Shown piece by piece: positions 16,777-24,898 of a stretch of DNA of 64,000 bases. The notes beneath the pieces are model-generated. The model ran no database searches. It saw only the letters and a list, made by a program, of their open reading frames with translations, and was not told the origin of the DNA. Location of the stretch: contig NZ_NNBJ01000004.1 in NCBI RefSeq assembly GCF_002803085.1, forward strand, positions 969 to 64,968. Reading direction: 5' to 3'. Each line of letters opens with the position of its first letter. Position 1 is the first letter of the stretch. This stretch comes from Streptomyces sp. CB01201. GTDB lineage: Bacteria; Actinomycetota; Actinomycetes; Streptomycetales; Streptomycetaceae. A program made the position numbers and the translations under genes.

Positions 16777-16876
16777 GACCGACGCCGTGGCCGGAGCTCG
16801 ACCCCGGGCTCTGGTCAGCGGCCGGTCGGGCCGTCACACTGCACACCATCGACACCACAGCACGGAGGAGAACGAC

Positions 16877-17455
16877 GTGGGGACCGTAACGCTCGGCGTT
16901 TCGATCGCGGTCCCGGAGCCCTACGGCAGCCTGCTCCAGGAGCGGCGCGCGGGCTTCGGTGACCCCGCCGCGCACGGCATCCCCACGCACGTCACCCTGC
17001 TGCCGCCGCACGAGGTCGCGGCCCAGTGCCTGCCGGAGGTCGAGGCGCATCTGGCCTCGGTCGCGGCGGCCGGGCGCGCGTTCCCGATGCGGCTGGCGGG
17101 CACGGGCACCTTCCGCCCGCTGTCCCCGGTGGTGTTCGTGCAGGTGGTGGAGGGCGCGGGCGAGTGCGCGTGGCTCCAGCAGAAGGTGCGGGACGAGACG
17201 GGCCCGCTGGTGCGCGAGCTCCAGTTCCCGTACCACCCGCACGTCACGGTCGCGCACGGCATCTCCGAGGAGGCGATGGACGTGGCGTACGAGTCCCTCG
17301 CCGGGTTCTCGGCGTCCTGGATGTGCGGCGGGTTCGCCCTGTACGAGCAGGGTGGCGACGGGGTGTGGCGCAAGCTGCGCGACTACCCCTTCGGCATCGG
17401 CGCGCTCGGCGTCCCCGCCCAGGGCGCCTGTCTCGACCACCCCTCGCTGCGCTAG
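16877..17455 (+). CDS. 2'-5' RNA ligase family protein (2H phosphoesterase)
   Basis: A 192-aa protein of the two-histidine phosphoesterase superfamily. The two catalytic HxT/S motifs are THVTLLPPHE near residue 38 and PHVTVAHG near residue 122, spaced as in LigT/YjcG-like members that open cyclic phosphodiesters or act on 2'-5' RNA linkages. The open frame begins at 16787, but GTG 16877 is preceded by GGAGGAG at an ideal distance and begins the conserved strand VTLGVSIAVPEP. It lies 100 bp behind trpS, probably in the same transcription unit. The substrate is unknown. Confidence 0.85.
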   Translation: MGTVTLGVSIAVPEPYGSLLQERRAGFGDPAAHGIPTHVTLLPPHEVAAQCLPEVEAHLASVAAAGRAFPMRLAGTGTFRPLSPVVFVQVVEGAGECAWLQQKVRDETGPLVRELQFPYHPHVTVAHGISEEAMDVAYESLAGFSASWMCGGFALYEQGGDGVWRKLRDYPFGIGALGVPAQGACLDHPSLR

Positions 17456-17516
17456 CTCCGCCCGCCCGGACGGGGCGCCGGCTCCCACCGGAGGCCCGCC
17501 CGCACCGGACGGCGGC

Positions 17517-18272
17517 TCACACCGGAAGCCGCCGGAACACCCCGCGCGGCACGTGCCGCAGGGCCGACATCACCACCCGCATCACGCCCGGCACCCACAC
17601 CAGCTCCGCCCGGCGCCGCAGCCCCGCCTCGATGGCCAGGGCCACCGCCTCGGGGGTGGTGGCCAGCGGGGCCTCGGCGAGCCCGGCCGTCATCTTCGTG
17701 CGGACGAATCCGGGGCGTACGACCATGACGTGCACCCCCGTGCCGTGCAGCGCGTCCCCGAGGCCCTGCGCGAACGCGTCGAGGCCCGCCTTGCTCGACC
17801 CGTAGATGAAGTTGCTGCGGCGGGCGCGTTCGCCGGCCACCGAGGAGAGCACGACGAGCGAGCCGTGGCCCTGGGCCTGGAGGGCCTTCGCGCACACCAG
17901 GCCGGCCGAGACCGCGCCGGTGTAGTTGGTCCCCGCGACCCGCACCGCGGCGAGCGGCTCGCTCTCGTCGCGGGACTGGTCGCCGAGGACCCCGAACGCG
18001 AGCAGCACCATGTCGATGTCGCCCTCCGCGAACACCTTGCCCAGCGCGACCTCGTGCGCCGCGGGGTCGAGCGCGTCGAAGGCGAGGGTGTGGACGTCCG
18101 GGCCGAGCGCCCGCAGCTCGGCCGCGGCCGCTTCGAGGGCGGGGGAGGCCCGGCCCGCGAGCCATACCGTACGGGTGCGGCGCGCGATCAGACGGCGGGC
18201 GGTGGCCAGGCCGATCTCGGAGGTGCCGCCGAGCACGAGCAGTGACTGCGGGGTACCGAATGCGTCCTTCAT
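17517..18272 (-). CDS. dprE2: decaprenylphosphoryl-2-keto-ribose reductase-like SDR (DprE2 homologue)
   Basis: A 251-aa short-chain dehydrogenase. The nucleotide-binding motif is VLGGTSEIGLATA, the active site is SSVAGERARRSNFIYGSSKA with YxxxK, and the family-specific tail PGVMRVVMSALRHVPRGVFR supports the DprE2 branch. In mycobacteria DprE2 reduces decaprenylphosphoryl-2-keto-erythro-pentofuranose to the arabinose form. Here it lies 95 bp downstream of the DprE1 homologue on the same strand, and divergent genes supply the transferase and phosphatase steps. AAGGAG lies before ATG 18272. Assignment is strong from context plus motifs. Confidence 0.88.
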   Translation of the reverse strand: MKDAFGTPQSLLVLGGTSEIGLATARRLIARRTRTVWLAGRASPALEAAAAELRALGPDVHTLAFDALDPAAHEVALGKVFAEGDIDMVLLAFGVLGDQSRDESEPLAAVRVAGTNYTGAVSAGLVCAKALQAQGHGSLVVLSSVAGERARRSNFIYGSSKAGLDAFAQGLGDALHGTGVHVMVVRPGFVRTKMTAGLAEAPLATTPEAVALAIEAGLRRRAELVWVPGVMRVVMSALRHVPRGVFRRLPV

Positions 18273-18367
18273 CGGGGCTCCTTGGAAACCTGGGGAGGAG
18301 GGAAGGGGGGAGGGGGAGGAGGCGGGAGCCGCGGGTGGCTTTCAGGGCGGCCCCGGCGCGGTCGGAC

Positions 18368-19753
18368 TCACAGGTCCAGGCGTCTGCTCATGTCCGATCT
18401 GAAGACGCCCTTCGGGTCCAACTCGGCCCGCAGCTGCCGGAATTGGGCCAGGCGTGGATACATGCGTGCCACCAGTTCCGGCCGCATCCGCGCGTCCTTC
18501 GCCAGATAGACCCGGCCCCCCGCGCCCGCCACCTGTTCGTCGAGGTCGTCGAGCAGGGCGCCGAGGCCGGGCAGGTTCGCCGGGATGTCCAGGGCCAGGG
18601 TCCAGCCGGGGACGGGGAAGGAGAGCCAGCCCGGGTCCGCGTCGCCGAAGCGCTTGAGGACGGCGAGGAAGGAGGGGCAGCCGTGCCGGGAGATGCGCCG
18701 CACGATGGCGCGCAGGGCCTCCTCCTGCCCGTATCCGACGACGAACTGGTACTGCACGAAACCGCCCCTGCCGTAGACGCGGTTCCAGTGCGGCACCCCG
18801 TCGAGCGGGTGGAAGAACGTGGAGATGCGCTGGAGTTCGCCGGTGCGGTGCCGGGGCGCCCTGCGGTACCAGAGCTCGTTGAAGGCCGACACGGAGGCGC
18901 GGCCCAGCAGTCCCTCGGGCAGGAACGAGGGGGCGGCCGGGAGCCGGCGGGGCCGGAAGGCGAGCGGGGCCCGGGCGGCGCGGGGCGGCAGCATGTCGAG
19001 CGGGGCGTGGTCCCCGCGGGTCAGCACCGATCTGCCGGTCCGCGCGCCCCGTGCGAGGAGGTCGATCCAGGCGACCGAGTACCGGTAGCGGTGGTCCCCC
19101 GATTCGAGCCGGTTCATCAAGTCGTCAAGATCTACGGCCCGTTCGGTGTCCACCGTCATCAACGAGGTGCGTACGGGCAGGAGTTGGATCGTGGCGCGCA
19201 GTACCACCCCGGTGAGGCCCATGCCGCCCGCGGTCGCGTCGAAAAGGGCGGTGTCCGGAGTGACGGTGCGTACCGTGCCGTCGGCGGTGAGGAGCTCGAA
19301 CTCGCGCACATGGCGGGCGAAGGAGCCGGACACGTGGTGATTCTTGCCGTGGATGTCGGCGCCGATCGCGCCGCCCACGGTCACGTACCGGGTGCCGGGG
19401 GTCACCGGCACGAACCAGCCGAGCGGCAGCAGGACTTCCATCAGGCGGTGCAGGCTGACGCCCGCGTCGCAGACCACGACGCCCGCCTCGGCGTCGACCG
19501 TGCGGATGCGGTCGAGGCCCGTCATGTCGAGGATCGCGCCGCCCGCGTTCTGTGCGGCGTCCCCGTACGCCCGGCCGAGACCGCGCGGGATCGTGCCGCG
19601 CGCCCCGCACGCGAGCACCGCGGCCGCCGCCTCCTCGTAGCTGTGCGGGCGCAGCAGATGGGCGGTGGAGGGGGCGGTGCGGCCCCAGCCGCTCACGGAC
19701 GTCGGCGGGCCGGTGGGCGCGGGCGCGGTGTCGGATGTCGTGTCGGCAGCCAT
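18368..19753 (-). CDS. dprE1: decaprenylphosphoryl-beta-D-ribose oxidase-like flavoprotein (DprE1 homologue)
   Basis: A 461-aa FAD-dependent oxidase of the VAO fold. The FAD-binding N-terminal half contains RGLGRAYGDAAQNAGG and PGTRYVTVGGAIGADIHGKN, the latter matching the GAxxHGKNH block of DprE1. The C-terminal half has SFPVPGWTLALDIP, GRVYLAKDARM and DPKGVFRSDMSRRL, all DprE1-like. The residue aligned with Cys387 of the M. tuberculosis enzyme, the covalent target of benzothiazinones, is Ala387 here; the FAD-site Lys (K419) is kept. TACCGT ends 7 nt before ATG 19753, so it may be leaderless. Confidence 0.9.
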   Translation of the reverse strand: MAADTTSDTAPAPTGPPTSVSGWGRTAPSTAHLLRPHSYEEAAAAVLACGARGTIPRGLGRAYGDAAQNAGGAILDMTGLDRIRTVDAEAGVVVCDAGVSLHRLMEVLLPLGWFVPVTPGTRYVTVGGAIGADIHGKNHHVSGSFARHVREFELLTADGTVRTVTPDTALFDATAGGMGLTGVVLRATIQLLPVRTSLMTVDTERAVDLDDLMNRLESGDHRYRYSVAWIDLLARGARTGRSVLTRGDHAPLDMLPPRAARAPLAFRPRRLPAAPSFLPEGLLGRASVSAFNELWYRRAPRHRTGELQRISTFFHPLDGVPHWNRVYGRGGFVQYQFVVGYGQEEALRAIVRRISRHGCPSFLAVLKRFGDADPGWLSFPVPGWTLALDIPANLPGLGALLDDLDEQVAGAGGRVYLAKDARMRPELVARMYPRLAQFRQLRAELDPKGVFRSDMSRRLDL

Positions 19754-19984
19754 GAATGTGACGGTATCGCCTAACTCGTCCCCTTCCGTTTAGCCACCCG
19801 CCCCGGGGCGGGTGGCGGTTCGCGGCAGCCGCCCGCCGATAACTCTTCGGTAAATCACTCACCGAAATGGGTGATTACCTGAGTGTCAGTCCCTTTTGTC
19901 CCGTATTAGTCCTCCCCGGCGCAGGAGAGTCGCCGGTGGCCTACGGCCAGTTGGCGGGCCGACGTCACGGAAGAGGGGTGGCAG

Positions 19985-20524
19985 ATGCAGAAGCCGTCGT
20001 GCACCGACGCCGACCAACGACTCCTGGCCGCGCTGCGCGACTGCGCCGCGGATCCGCGGGTGGCCGCCGCCGCCCGCGCCCTGTCCTTCGCGGGCGAGCA
20101 CGGCGCGCTCTGGCTCGCGGCCGGCCTCGGCGCGGCCGCCGCCGACCGCGACCGGCGCGGCGCCTGGCTGCGCGGCACCGCCCTGGTCGCCGTCGCCCAC
20201 CTGGCCAGCATGGGCGTCAAGCGCGTGGTGCGCAGGCCCCGGCCGCACCTGCCCGCCGCCGAGCCCCTGGTGCGTACCGCCGGGCGGCACTCCTTCCCCA
20301 GCTCGCACGCCAGCTCGGCCGCGGCCGCGGCCGTCGCGTTCGGCGCGCTGCGGCCGGCCGGGGCGCGCCTGGTGCCACCGCTGGCCGCCGCGATGTGCGT
20401 GTCCCGGCTGGTCGCCGGGGTGCACTACCCGAGCGACATCGCGGCCGGCGCGCTGCTCGGCGGTGTCACCGCGCGGGCCGGCGCCGCCTGGATGCGCAAA
20501 CCGCTCGAAGGGGAGCGCCGATGA
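19985..20524 (+). CDS. PAP2-family phosphatase, probable decaprenylphosphoryl-5-phosphoribose phosphatase
   Basis: A 179-aa membrane-associated phosphatase. The three PAP2 motifs are present: KRVVRRPRP (KxxxxxxRP), SFPSSHASSAA (PSGH-like) and SRLVAGVHYPSD (SRxxxxxHxxxD). Its size and its position directly before the UbiA transferase match Rv3807c beside Rv3806c in M. tuberculosis, where such an enzyme removes the 5-phosphate from decaprenyl-phosphoryl-5-phosphoribose. Start ATG 19985 follows a G-rich Shine-Dalgarno. The stop overlaps the next start (ATGA), implying coupling. Confidence 0.85.
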   Translation: MQKPSCTDADQRLLAALRDCAADPRVAAAARALSFAGEHGALWLAAGLGAAAADRDRRGAWLRGTALVAVAHLASMGVKRVVRRPRPHLPAAEPLVRTAGRHSFPSSHASSAAAAAVAFGALRPAGARLVPPLAAAMCVSRLVAGVHYPSDIAAGALLGGVTARAGAAWMRKPLEGERR

Positions 20525-21480
20525 CCGAGCCCGGCGCGGCACTCCTCGACGAGGGCGGCACCCCGGCGGCTCCGGCCGCCCCCGCGGCCCGGCGGCTGCT
20601 CGCACTGCCCGGTGCCCTGGTGCGCACCGCGCGGCCCCGCCAGTGGATCAAGAACGTGCTCGTGGTGGCCGCCCCGGCCGCCGCCGGCCGCCTGGCGAGC
20701 CCGTACGACATCGCCCAACTCTCCTTGGTCTTCTGCCTGTTCACCATGGCCGCCTCGGCGGTCTACCTCATCAATGACGCCCGCGACGCCGAGGCGGACC
20801 GCGCGCATCCCGACAAGTGCCGCCGCCCGGTCGCCGCCGGAGAGGTGCCGGTGGGCGTCGCGTACGCGACCGGCGCGGCGCTCGCCGTGCTCGCCCCGCT
20901 GGCCGCCGCGCTGACCTGCAACGCGATGACGGCCACCCTGCTCAGCGGGTACGTCGTCATGCAACTCGCCTACTGCGTCAAGCTGAAGCACGTCCTGGTC
21001 GTCGACCTGGTCGTGGTCACCGCCGGATTCCTGATGCGGGCGATGACCGGCGGGGTCGCGCTCGGCATCCCGCTGTCCCGCTGGTTCCTGATCACCGCCG
21101 GGTTCGGCGCGCTGTTCATGGTCTCCGCCAAGCGGTACTCCGAGGCCCTCCAGATGGAGGGGCGCGGCGGCGCCACCCGCGCGCTCCTGGACGCCTACAC
21201 CACCGGCTATCTGCGCTTCGTGTGGCAGCTCGCGGCCGGTGTCGCCGTGCTCGCGTACTGCATGTGGGCCCTGGAGGCGGGCGGCATGGAGGGCGGATCG
21301 CTGCTGCCCTGGCGGCAGTTGTCGATGGTCCCCTTCATCGGCGCGATCCTTCGCTACGCCGTCTTCGCCGACCGGGGCAGCGCGGGGGCGCCCGAGGACG
21401 TCGTCCTGCACGACCGGGCGCTGGCCGTCATCGGCCTGGTCTGGGTCACGCTGTACGCGCTCGCGGTGGCCGACCTGTGA
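20521..21480 (+). CDS. ubiA: decaprenyl-phosphate phosphoribosyltransferase (UbiA family)
   Basis: A 319-aa polytopic membrane prenyl-phosphate transferase with about nine helices. The first aspartate motif NDARDAEADRAHPDKCRRP is the variant seen in DPPR synthases (NDxxDxxxDxxxPxKxxRP); the family block RPRQWIKNVLVVAAP precedes it, and AKRYSEALQMEG is in the second conserved loop. The reaction is transfer of 5-phosphoribose from PRPP to polyprenyl phosphate. It overlaps both neighbours by 4 bp (ATGA with the phosphatase, GTGA with GtrA). The pathway is completed by the phosphatase and the divergent dprE1-dprE2. Confidence 0.9.
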   Translation: MTEPGAALLDEGGTPAAPAAPAARRLLALPGALVRTARPRQWIKNVLVVAAPAAAGRLASPYDIAQLSLVFCLFTMAASAVYLINDARDAEADRAHPDKCRRPVAAGEVPVGVAYATGAALAVLAPLAAALTCNAMTATLLSGYVVMQLAYCVKLKHVLVVDLVVVTAGFLMRAMTGGVALGIPLSRWFLITAGFGALFMVSAKRYSEALQMEGRGGATRALLDAYTTGYLRFVWQLAAGVAVLAYCMWALEAGGMEGGSLLPWRQLSMVPFIGAILRYAVFADRGSAGAPEDVVLHDRALAVIGLVWVTLYALAVADL

Positions 21481-21941
21481 GCATCGCCAAGTCCGAGGTG
21501 ATCGGCTTCGCGCTGGCCGGGATCTGTGCGTACGCCGCCGACCTCGGGCTCTTCGTGTGGCTGCGCTCGGGGCTCGGCTGGGACCCGATCACCGCCAAGT
21601 CCCTCTCCTTCGTGGCCGGTTGCACGGTCGCCTACCTCGGCAACGCGTTCGGCACCTATCGCGGACGCCGGGTCGGCTGGCGCGAGTACACGGTGTTCTT
21701 CGCCGTCAACATCGCGGGCGCCGTCGTCCAGCTGCTCTGCATCGGTGTCTCGCACTACGGTCTCGGGTTCACCTCACCGCGCGCCGACACGCTCTCCGGA
21801 GCCGTGTTCGGCATGGCGCTCGCGACCTGTCTGCGCTTTTGGGGGACGAGGACGCTGGTCTTCGGCGGGCAGCCGGAAGGATTGCCTCCGGAACGACACA
21901 GCCGAGCTGAAGAGGGTAGTCGTACGTCATGGACTGGCTGA
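21477..21941 (+). CDS. GtrA-family membrane protein
   Basis: A 154-aa protein with four predicted membrane helices (EVIGFALAGICAYAADLGLF, SLSFVAGCTVAYLGNAFGTY, EYTVFFAVNIAGAVVQLLCI, GAVFGMALATCLRFWGTRTL). The GtrA signature FxxxGxxxxxxDxxxxxxL is evident near the N-terminus. GtrA proteins are implicated in moving or organising polyprenyl-linked sugars; Rv3789, beside dprE1 in M. tuberculosis, is such a protein. The GTG start overlaps the UbiA stop, and the 3' end overlaps the next gene by 13 bp. A role in handling decaprenyl-phosphoryl-arabinose is inferred from context. Confidence 0.85.
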   Translation: MSIAKSEVIGFALAGICAYAADLGLFVWLRSGLGWDPITAKSLSFVAGCTVAYLGNAFGTYRGRRVGWREYTVFFAVNIAGAVVQLLCIGVSHYGLGFTSPRADTLSGAVFGMALATCLRFWGTRTLVFGGQPEGLPPERHSRAEEGSRTSWTG

Positions 21942-22858
21942 AGAAACTTCCCGTCGTCGGGCCCTGGATCACCCGGCTCATGCGGACGCACGCCTGGCGT
22001 TCGTACGAGCGGCTCGACCGGGTCTACTGGTCCCGGCTGGCCGCCGCCATCACCTTCATCAGCTTTCTGGCGCTGTTCCCGCTGCTGACGGTCGGCGCGG
22101 CCGTCGCGGCCGCGCTGCTCTCCGGCGACCAGGTGCACAAGCTCCAGAACACCATCGCCGAGCAGGTCCCCGGCATCTCCGACCAGCTCGACCTCCAGGC
22201 GCTCATCGACAACGCCGGCACCGTCGGCATCGTCGCGGGCGCCCTGCTGCTCTTCACCGGCATCGGCTGGATCTCCCAGATGCGCGGCTGCCTCCAGGTC
22301 GTGTGGGAGATGGAGGAGGCGGACGCCGACGAGAACCCGGTGCTGCGCAAGCTCAAGGACGGCGGCATCCTGCTCGGCCTCGGCGCCGCCGGACTCGCCT
22401 CGGCGGCCGCCTCGTCCGTCGGCTCCACCGCGGTCGGCTGGGCCGCCGACAAGCTCGGCATCGACCAGGGCGGCGCGGGCGGCGTGCTGCTGCGCGTCGC
22501 GGCGATCGCCGTCGCCGTCCTCGCCGACTTCCTGCTGCTGCTCTACGTCCTGACGCTGCTGCCCGGCGTGAACCCGCCGCGCCGCCGCCTGATGGTGGCG
22601 GCCCTGCTCGGCGCGGTCGGCTTCGAATTGCTCAAGCTGCTGCTCGGCGGCTATATGAAGGGCGTCGCCGCCAAGAGCATGTACGGGGCCTTCGGGGTGC
22701 CCATCGCGCTGCTCCTGTGGATCAACTTCACGGCGAAGCTGCTCCTGTTCTGCGCCGCGTGGACGGCCACCCCGTCCAAGGAGGACGACCCGGCCCTGGC
22801 CGAGGAGGACGCCCCCGAACTCATGGAGGACGACGGCCCCGGCCTCACGGCGTCCTGA
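21929..22858 (+). CDS. YihY/BrkB-family inner membrane protein
   Basis: A 309-aa integral membrane protein of the YihY (formerly ribonuclease BN) family, with about six helices. Characteristic stretches are YWSRLAAAITFISFLALFPL near residue 33, GIGWISQMRGCLQVVWEM and the C-terminal GAFGVPIALLLWINFTAKLL. The tail after residue 285 is acidic (EDDPALAEEDAPELMEDDGP). Family function is poorly defined. It overlaps the GtrA gene by 13 bp with AGAGGG as ribosome binding site, so it is the last gene of the PAP2-UbiA-GtrA operon. A 38-bp tandem duplication covers its stop codon. Confidence 0.87.
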   Translation: MDWLKKLPVVGPWITRLMRTHAWRSYERLDRVYWSRLAAAITFISFLALFPLLTVGAAVAAALLSGDQVHKLQNTIAEQVPGISDQLDLQALIDNAGTVGIVAGALLLFTGIGWISQMRGCLQVVWEMEEADADENPVLRKLKDGGILLGLGAAGLASAAASSVGSTAVGWAADKLGIDQGGAGGVLLRVAAIAVAVLADFLLLLYVLTLLPGVNPPRRRLMVAALLGAVGFELLKLLLGGYMKGVAAKSMYGAFGVPIALLLWINFTAKLLLFCAAWTATPSKEDDPALAEEDAPELMEDDGPGLTAS

Positions 22859-22920
22859 CCGGCCGGCGCCGATGTACGGGGCCCACGGCGTCCTGACCGG
22901 CCGGCGGCGATGTACGGGGC
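22846..22920. repeat. tandem duplication of about 38 bp spanning a stop codon
   Basis: The 37 bp at 22846-22882 recur at 22884-22920 with one mismatch (GCGCC against GCGGC). The unit contains the end of the YihY gene including its TGA, so the last codons and stop of that gene are duplicated in the 3' untranslated region. The second copy abuts the stop codon of the convergent carboxypeptidase gene. Confidence 0.85.
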
Positions 22921-24219
22921 TCAGCGCTTCCTGAGCGGCCAGCGGCGGTTGATGAGGAACACCGCACCCGAGATCAGAACCAGCGCGCCGCCCGTGATCC
23001 CGAGCGCCATGCCGACCCCGCCGCTCTCGGCCTCGGCAGCGTGGGCCGGCCGCCCGGGCCGGTTCTTCGAGCCGCTCTGCGCGCCGCCCGACGCGGTGTC
23101 CCGGTTCGCCGTCGCGGACTTGGGCGGCACCAGCTCACCGACCGGGGTGACCTTCCCGCTCGACGCGAATCCCCAGTCGAGCAGCCGGGCCGCCTCCTTG
23201 TAGACGGCCTGGCTCTCGGTGGACTCGGGGTTCATGACGGTGACGAGCAGCACCTTGCCGTTGCGCTCGGCGACCCCGGTGAAGGTGGCGCCCGCGTTGG
23301 TGGTGTTGCCGTTCTTGACGCCCGCGATGCCCTTGTAGGGGTTGAGCCCGAAGTCCCCGGTCAGCAGCCGGTTGGTGTTCTGGATCTCGAACATCTCGCG
23401 CTTCTTGTCCTTGCCCTCGGCGCCGGGGAACTTCGCGGTCGCCGTCGCGCAGTACTCGCGGAAGTCCTTGTTCTGGAGTCCCGCACGGGCGAACAGGGTC
23501 AGGTCGTACGCGCTGGAGACCTGGCCCGGGGCGTCATAGCCGTCCGGCGAGACGACCCGGGTGTCGAGCGCCTGGAGGTCGTCCGCCTTGCGCTGCATGT
23601 CGGAGACGGTCTGGGCCACCCCGCCGTTCATCGACGAGAGCACGTGCACGGCGTCGTTGCCGGAGCGCAGGAACACCCCGAGCCAGAGGTCGTGCACCGA
23701 GTACGACAGGTTCTCCTTGACCCCGACCAGGCTGCTGCCCGTGCCCATCCCGGACAGGTCCGCCGCGGTGACCGTGTGCTGTTCGCTCCGGTCGAACTTG
23801 GGCAGCACGGTGTCCGCGAACAGCATCTTCAGGGTGGAGGCGGGCGGCAGCCGCCAGTGCGCGTTGTGCGCGGCGAGCACCTGCCCGCTCTCGGCGTCCG
23901 CGACGATCCAGGACCGTCCGGTCACCTCCTTCGGCAGCACCGGCGCGCCGGCGCCGAGCCGCGCCTGGGTGCCCGCCTCGCCGAGCTGGTCACCGCCGAC
24001 CTTGGACATGCCGGTCGGGGGCGCGTCATTGCGCTTGCCCGGCGCGCCGGGCGTGGCGGAGGCGGCCGGCTTGTCGTCCCGGGGCACCGCCGCGGCGGGG
24101 ACCGCGGCGAGCGCGGGCAGCGTGGCCGCGGCGGCCACGACGACGGACAGGGCGAGCCCGGCGGGCCGCTGCGGGACGCGCCGGCGCGAGGCGCTCTTCT
24201 TCACGTTCAGGGCAGACAC
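22921..24219 (-). CDS. D-alanyl-D-alanine carboxypeptidase (penicillin-binding protein, S11 type)
   Basis: A 432-aa secreted, membrane-anchored enzyme trimming the terminal D-Ala of peptidoglycan stem peptides. An N-terminal signal peptide (LALSVVVAAAATLPALAAVP) is followed by a low-complexity linker and the S11 domain. Catalytic motifs: SxxK as S128-T-L-K131, SxN as SGND, and the third motif reads K302-N-G304 instead of the usual KTG. A C-terminal helix (GMALGITGGALVLISGAVFL) with the basic tail NRRWPLRKR anchors it. GTG 24219 is chosen over ATG 24258 because TACGTT ends 7 nt before the GTG; this is uncertain. Confidence 0.88.
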   Translation of the reverse strand: MSALNVKKSASRRRVPQRPAGLALSVVVAAAATLPALAAVPAAAVPRDDKPAASATPGAPGKRNDAPPTGMSKVGGDQLGEAGTQARLGAGAPVLPKEVTGRSWIVADAESGQVLAAHNAHWRLPPASTLKMLFADTVLPKFDRSEQHTVTAADLSGMGTGSSLVGVKENLSYSVHDLWLGVFLRSGNDAVHVLSSMNGGVAQTVSDMQRKADDLQALDTRVVSPDGYDAPGQVSSAYDLTLFARAGLQNKDFREYCATATAKFPGAEGKDKKREMFEIQNTNRLLTGDFGLNPYKGIAGVKNGNTTNAGATFTGVAERNGKVLLVTVMNPESTESQAVYKEAARLLDWGFASSGKVTPVGELVPPKSATANRDTASGGAQSGSKNRPGRPAHAAEAESGGVGMALGITGGALVLISGAVFLINRRWPLRKR

Positions 24220-24326
24220 GTCCGAGAACGTACAGGCTGCGGGCACGGATCGGATCATCGTACGGATGACCCGCCGACAGCTCCCACCCGGCCGGGGGTG
24301 TCCTGACGACCGGCGAACGCATTCAG

Positions 24327-24620
24327 CTACTTCGCGGGCGTCGTGGAATGCCCCGCCCGGTCCTCGCTGTTCACCCGGTTCACCCGGTTCACCCGGTTCG
24401 CCCGGATCCCCCGAAGCCCGATGACCCCGATGACCGTCCCGAGGACGAACGAGACGATCGCGAGCGTCAGGTGGACCCAGAAGTACGCCGTGGGGTGGCC
24501 GTCGTCGAAGGCGAGCCCGCTCGCGTCCGCCCACAGGTTCTTGGCGAAGGTCACCCAGACCACCCAGGACCAGGCCCCGAACGCGAGCAGGAACCAGGAG
24601 ACGCGGCGGCTGAGCTTCAT
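24327..24620 (-). CDS. small membrane protein of the SCO4848 type
   Basis: A 97-aa protein with two membrane helices (VSWFLLAFGAWSWVVWVTFA and YFWVHLTLAIVSFVLGTVIG) separated by a short polar loop with NLWADASG. It matches the actinobacterial SCO4848 membrane family, of unknown function, which lies next to the D,D-carboxypeptidase gene as it does here. The cytoplasmic tail contains RVNRVNRVN, encoded by a 9-bp DNA repeat at 24369-24404. ATG 24620 has AAGGA about 8 nt upstream. Confidence 0.78.
   Translation of the reverse strand: MKLSRRVSWFLLAFGAWSWVVWVTFAKNLWADASGLAFDDGHPTAYFWVHLTLAIVSFVLGTVIGVIGLRGIRANRVNRVNRVNSEDRAGHSTTPAK
24369..24404. repeat. 9-bp tandem repeat, four units
   Basis: GTTCACCCG is repeated four times head to tail, the last unit with one change (GTTCGCCCG). 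It lies inside the coding region of the SCO4848-type protein and encodes its repeated Arg-Val-Asn tail. Unit length is a multiple of three, so copy-number change would keep the frame. Confidence 0.9.
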
Positions 24621-24898
24621 GGGGGAGGTCCTTCGGGAGGGGGTGGGGCACGGCGTGCACTGCCAGTATCGAACCGGCCGGGCGGGGCCCGGTGGGCGGG
24701 GTTCCGTTCGCCGGTCCGGTCGTGGCGTGAACGCTCGGCTACGGAGAGCTGCGTCACGCTCGGCTAACAAGTAGCTGTGAGCGGAAGGTTGACCCTTCCA
24801 CAATGTGAAGGTCGTGTGATTGGGTGAGCGTCATCACAGGCGCAGCGTGCTGATTCCGCGCGTCTGGCAGGGTGGGGCGTTCCGAGGAGAGCACGGCG

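Noticed and set aside
24820-24850. CACAATGTG palindrome and nearby repeats upstream of the orphan binding protein
   Set aside because: The 9-bp palindrome is short and stands alone; I could not tie it to a known regulator.
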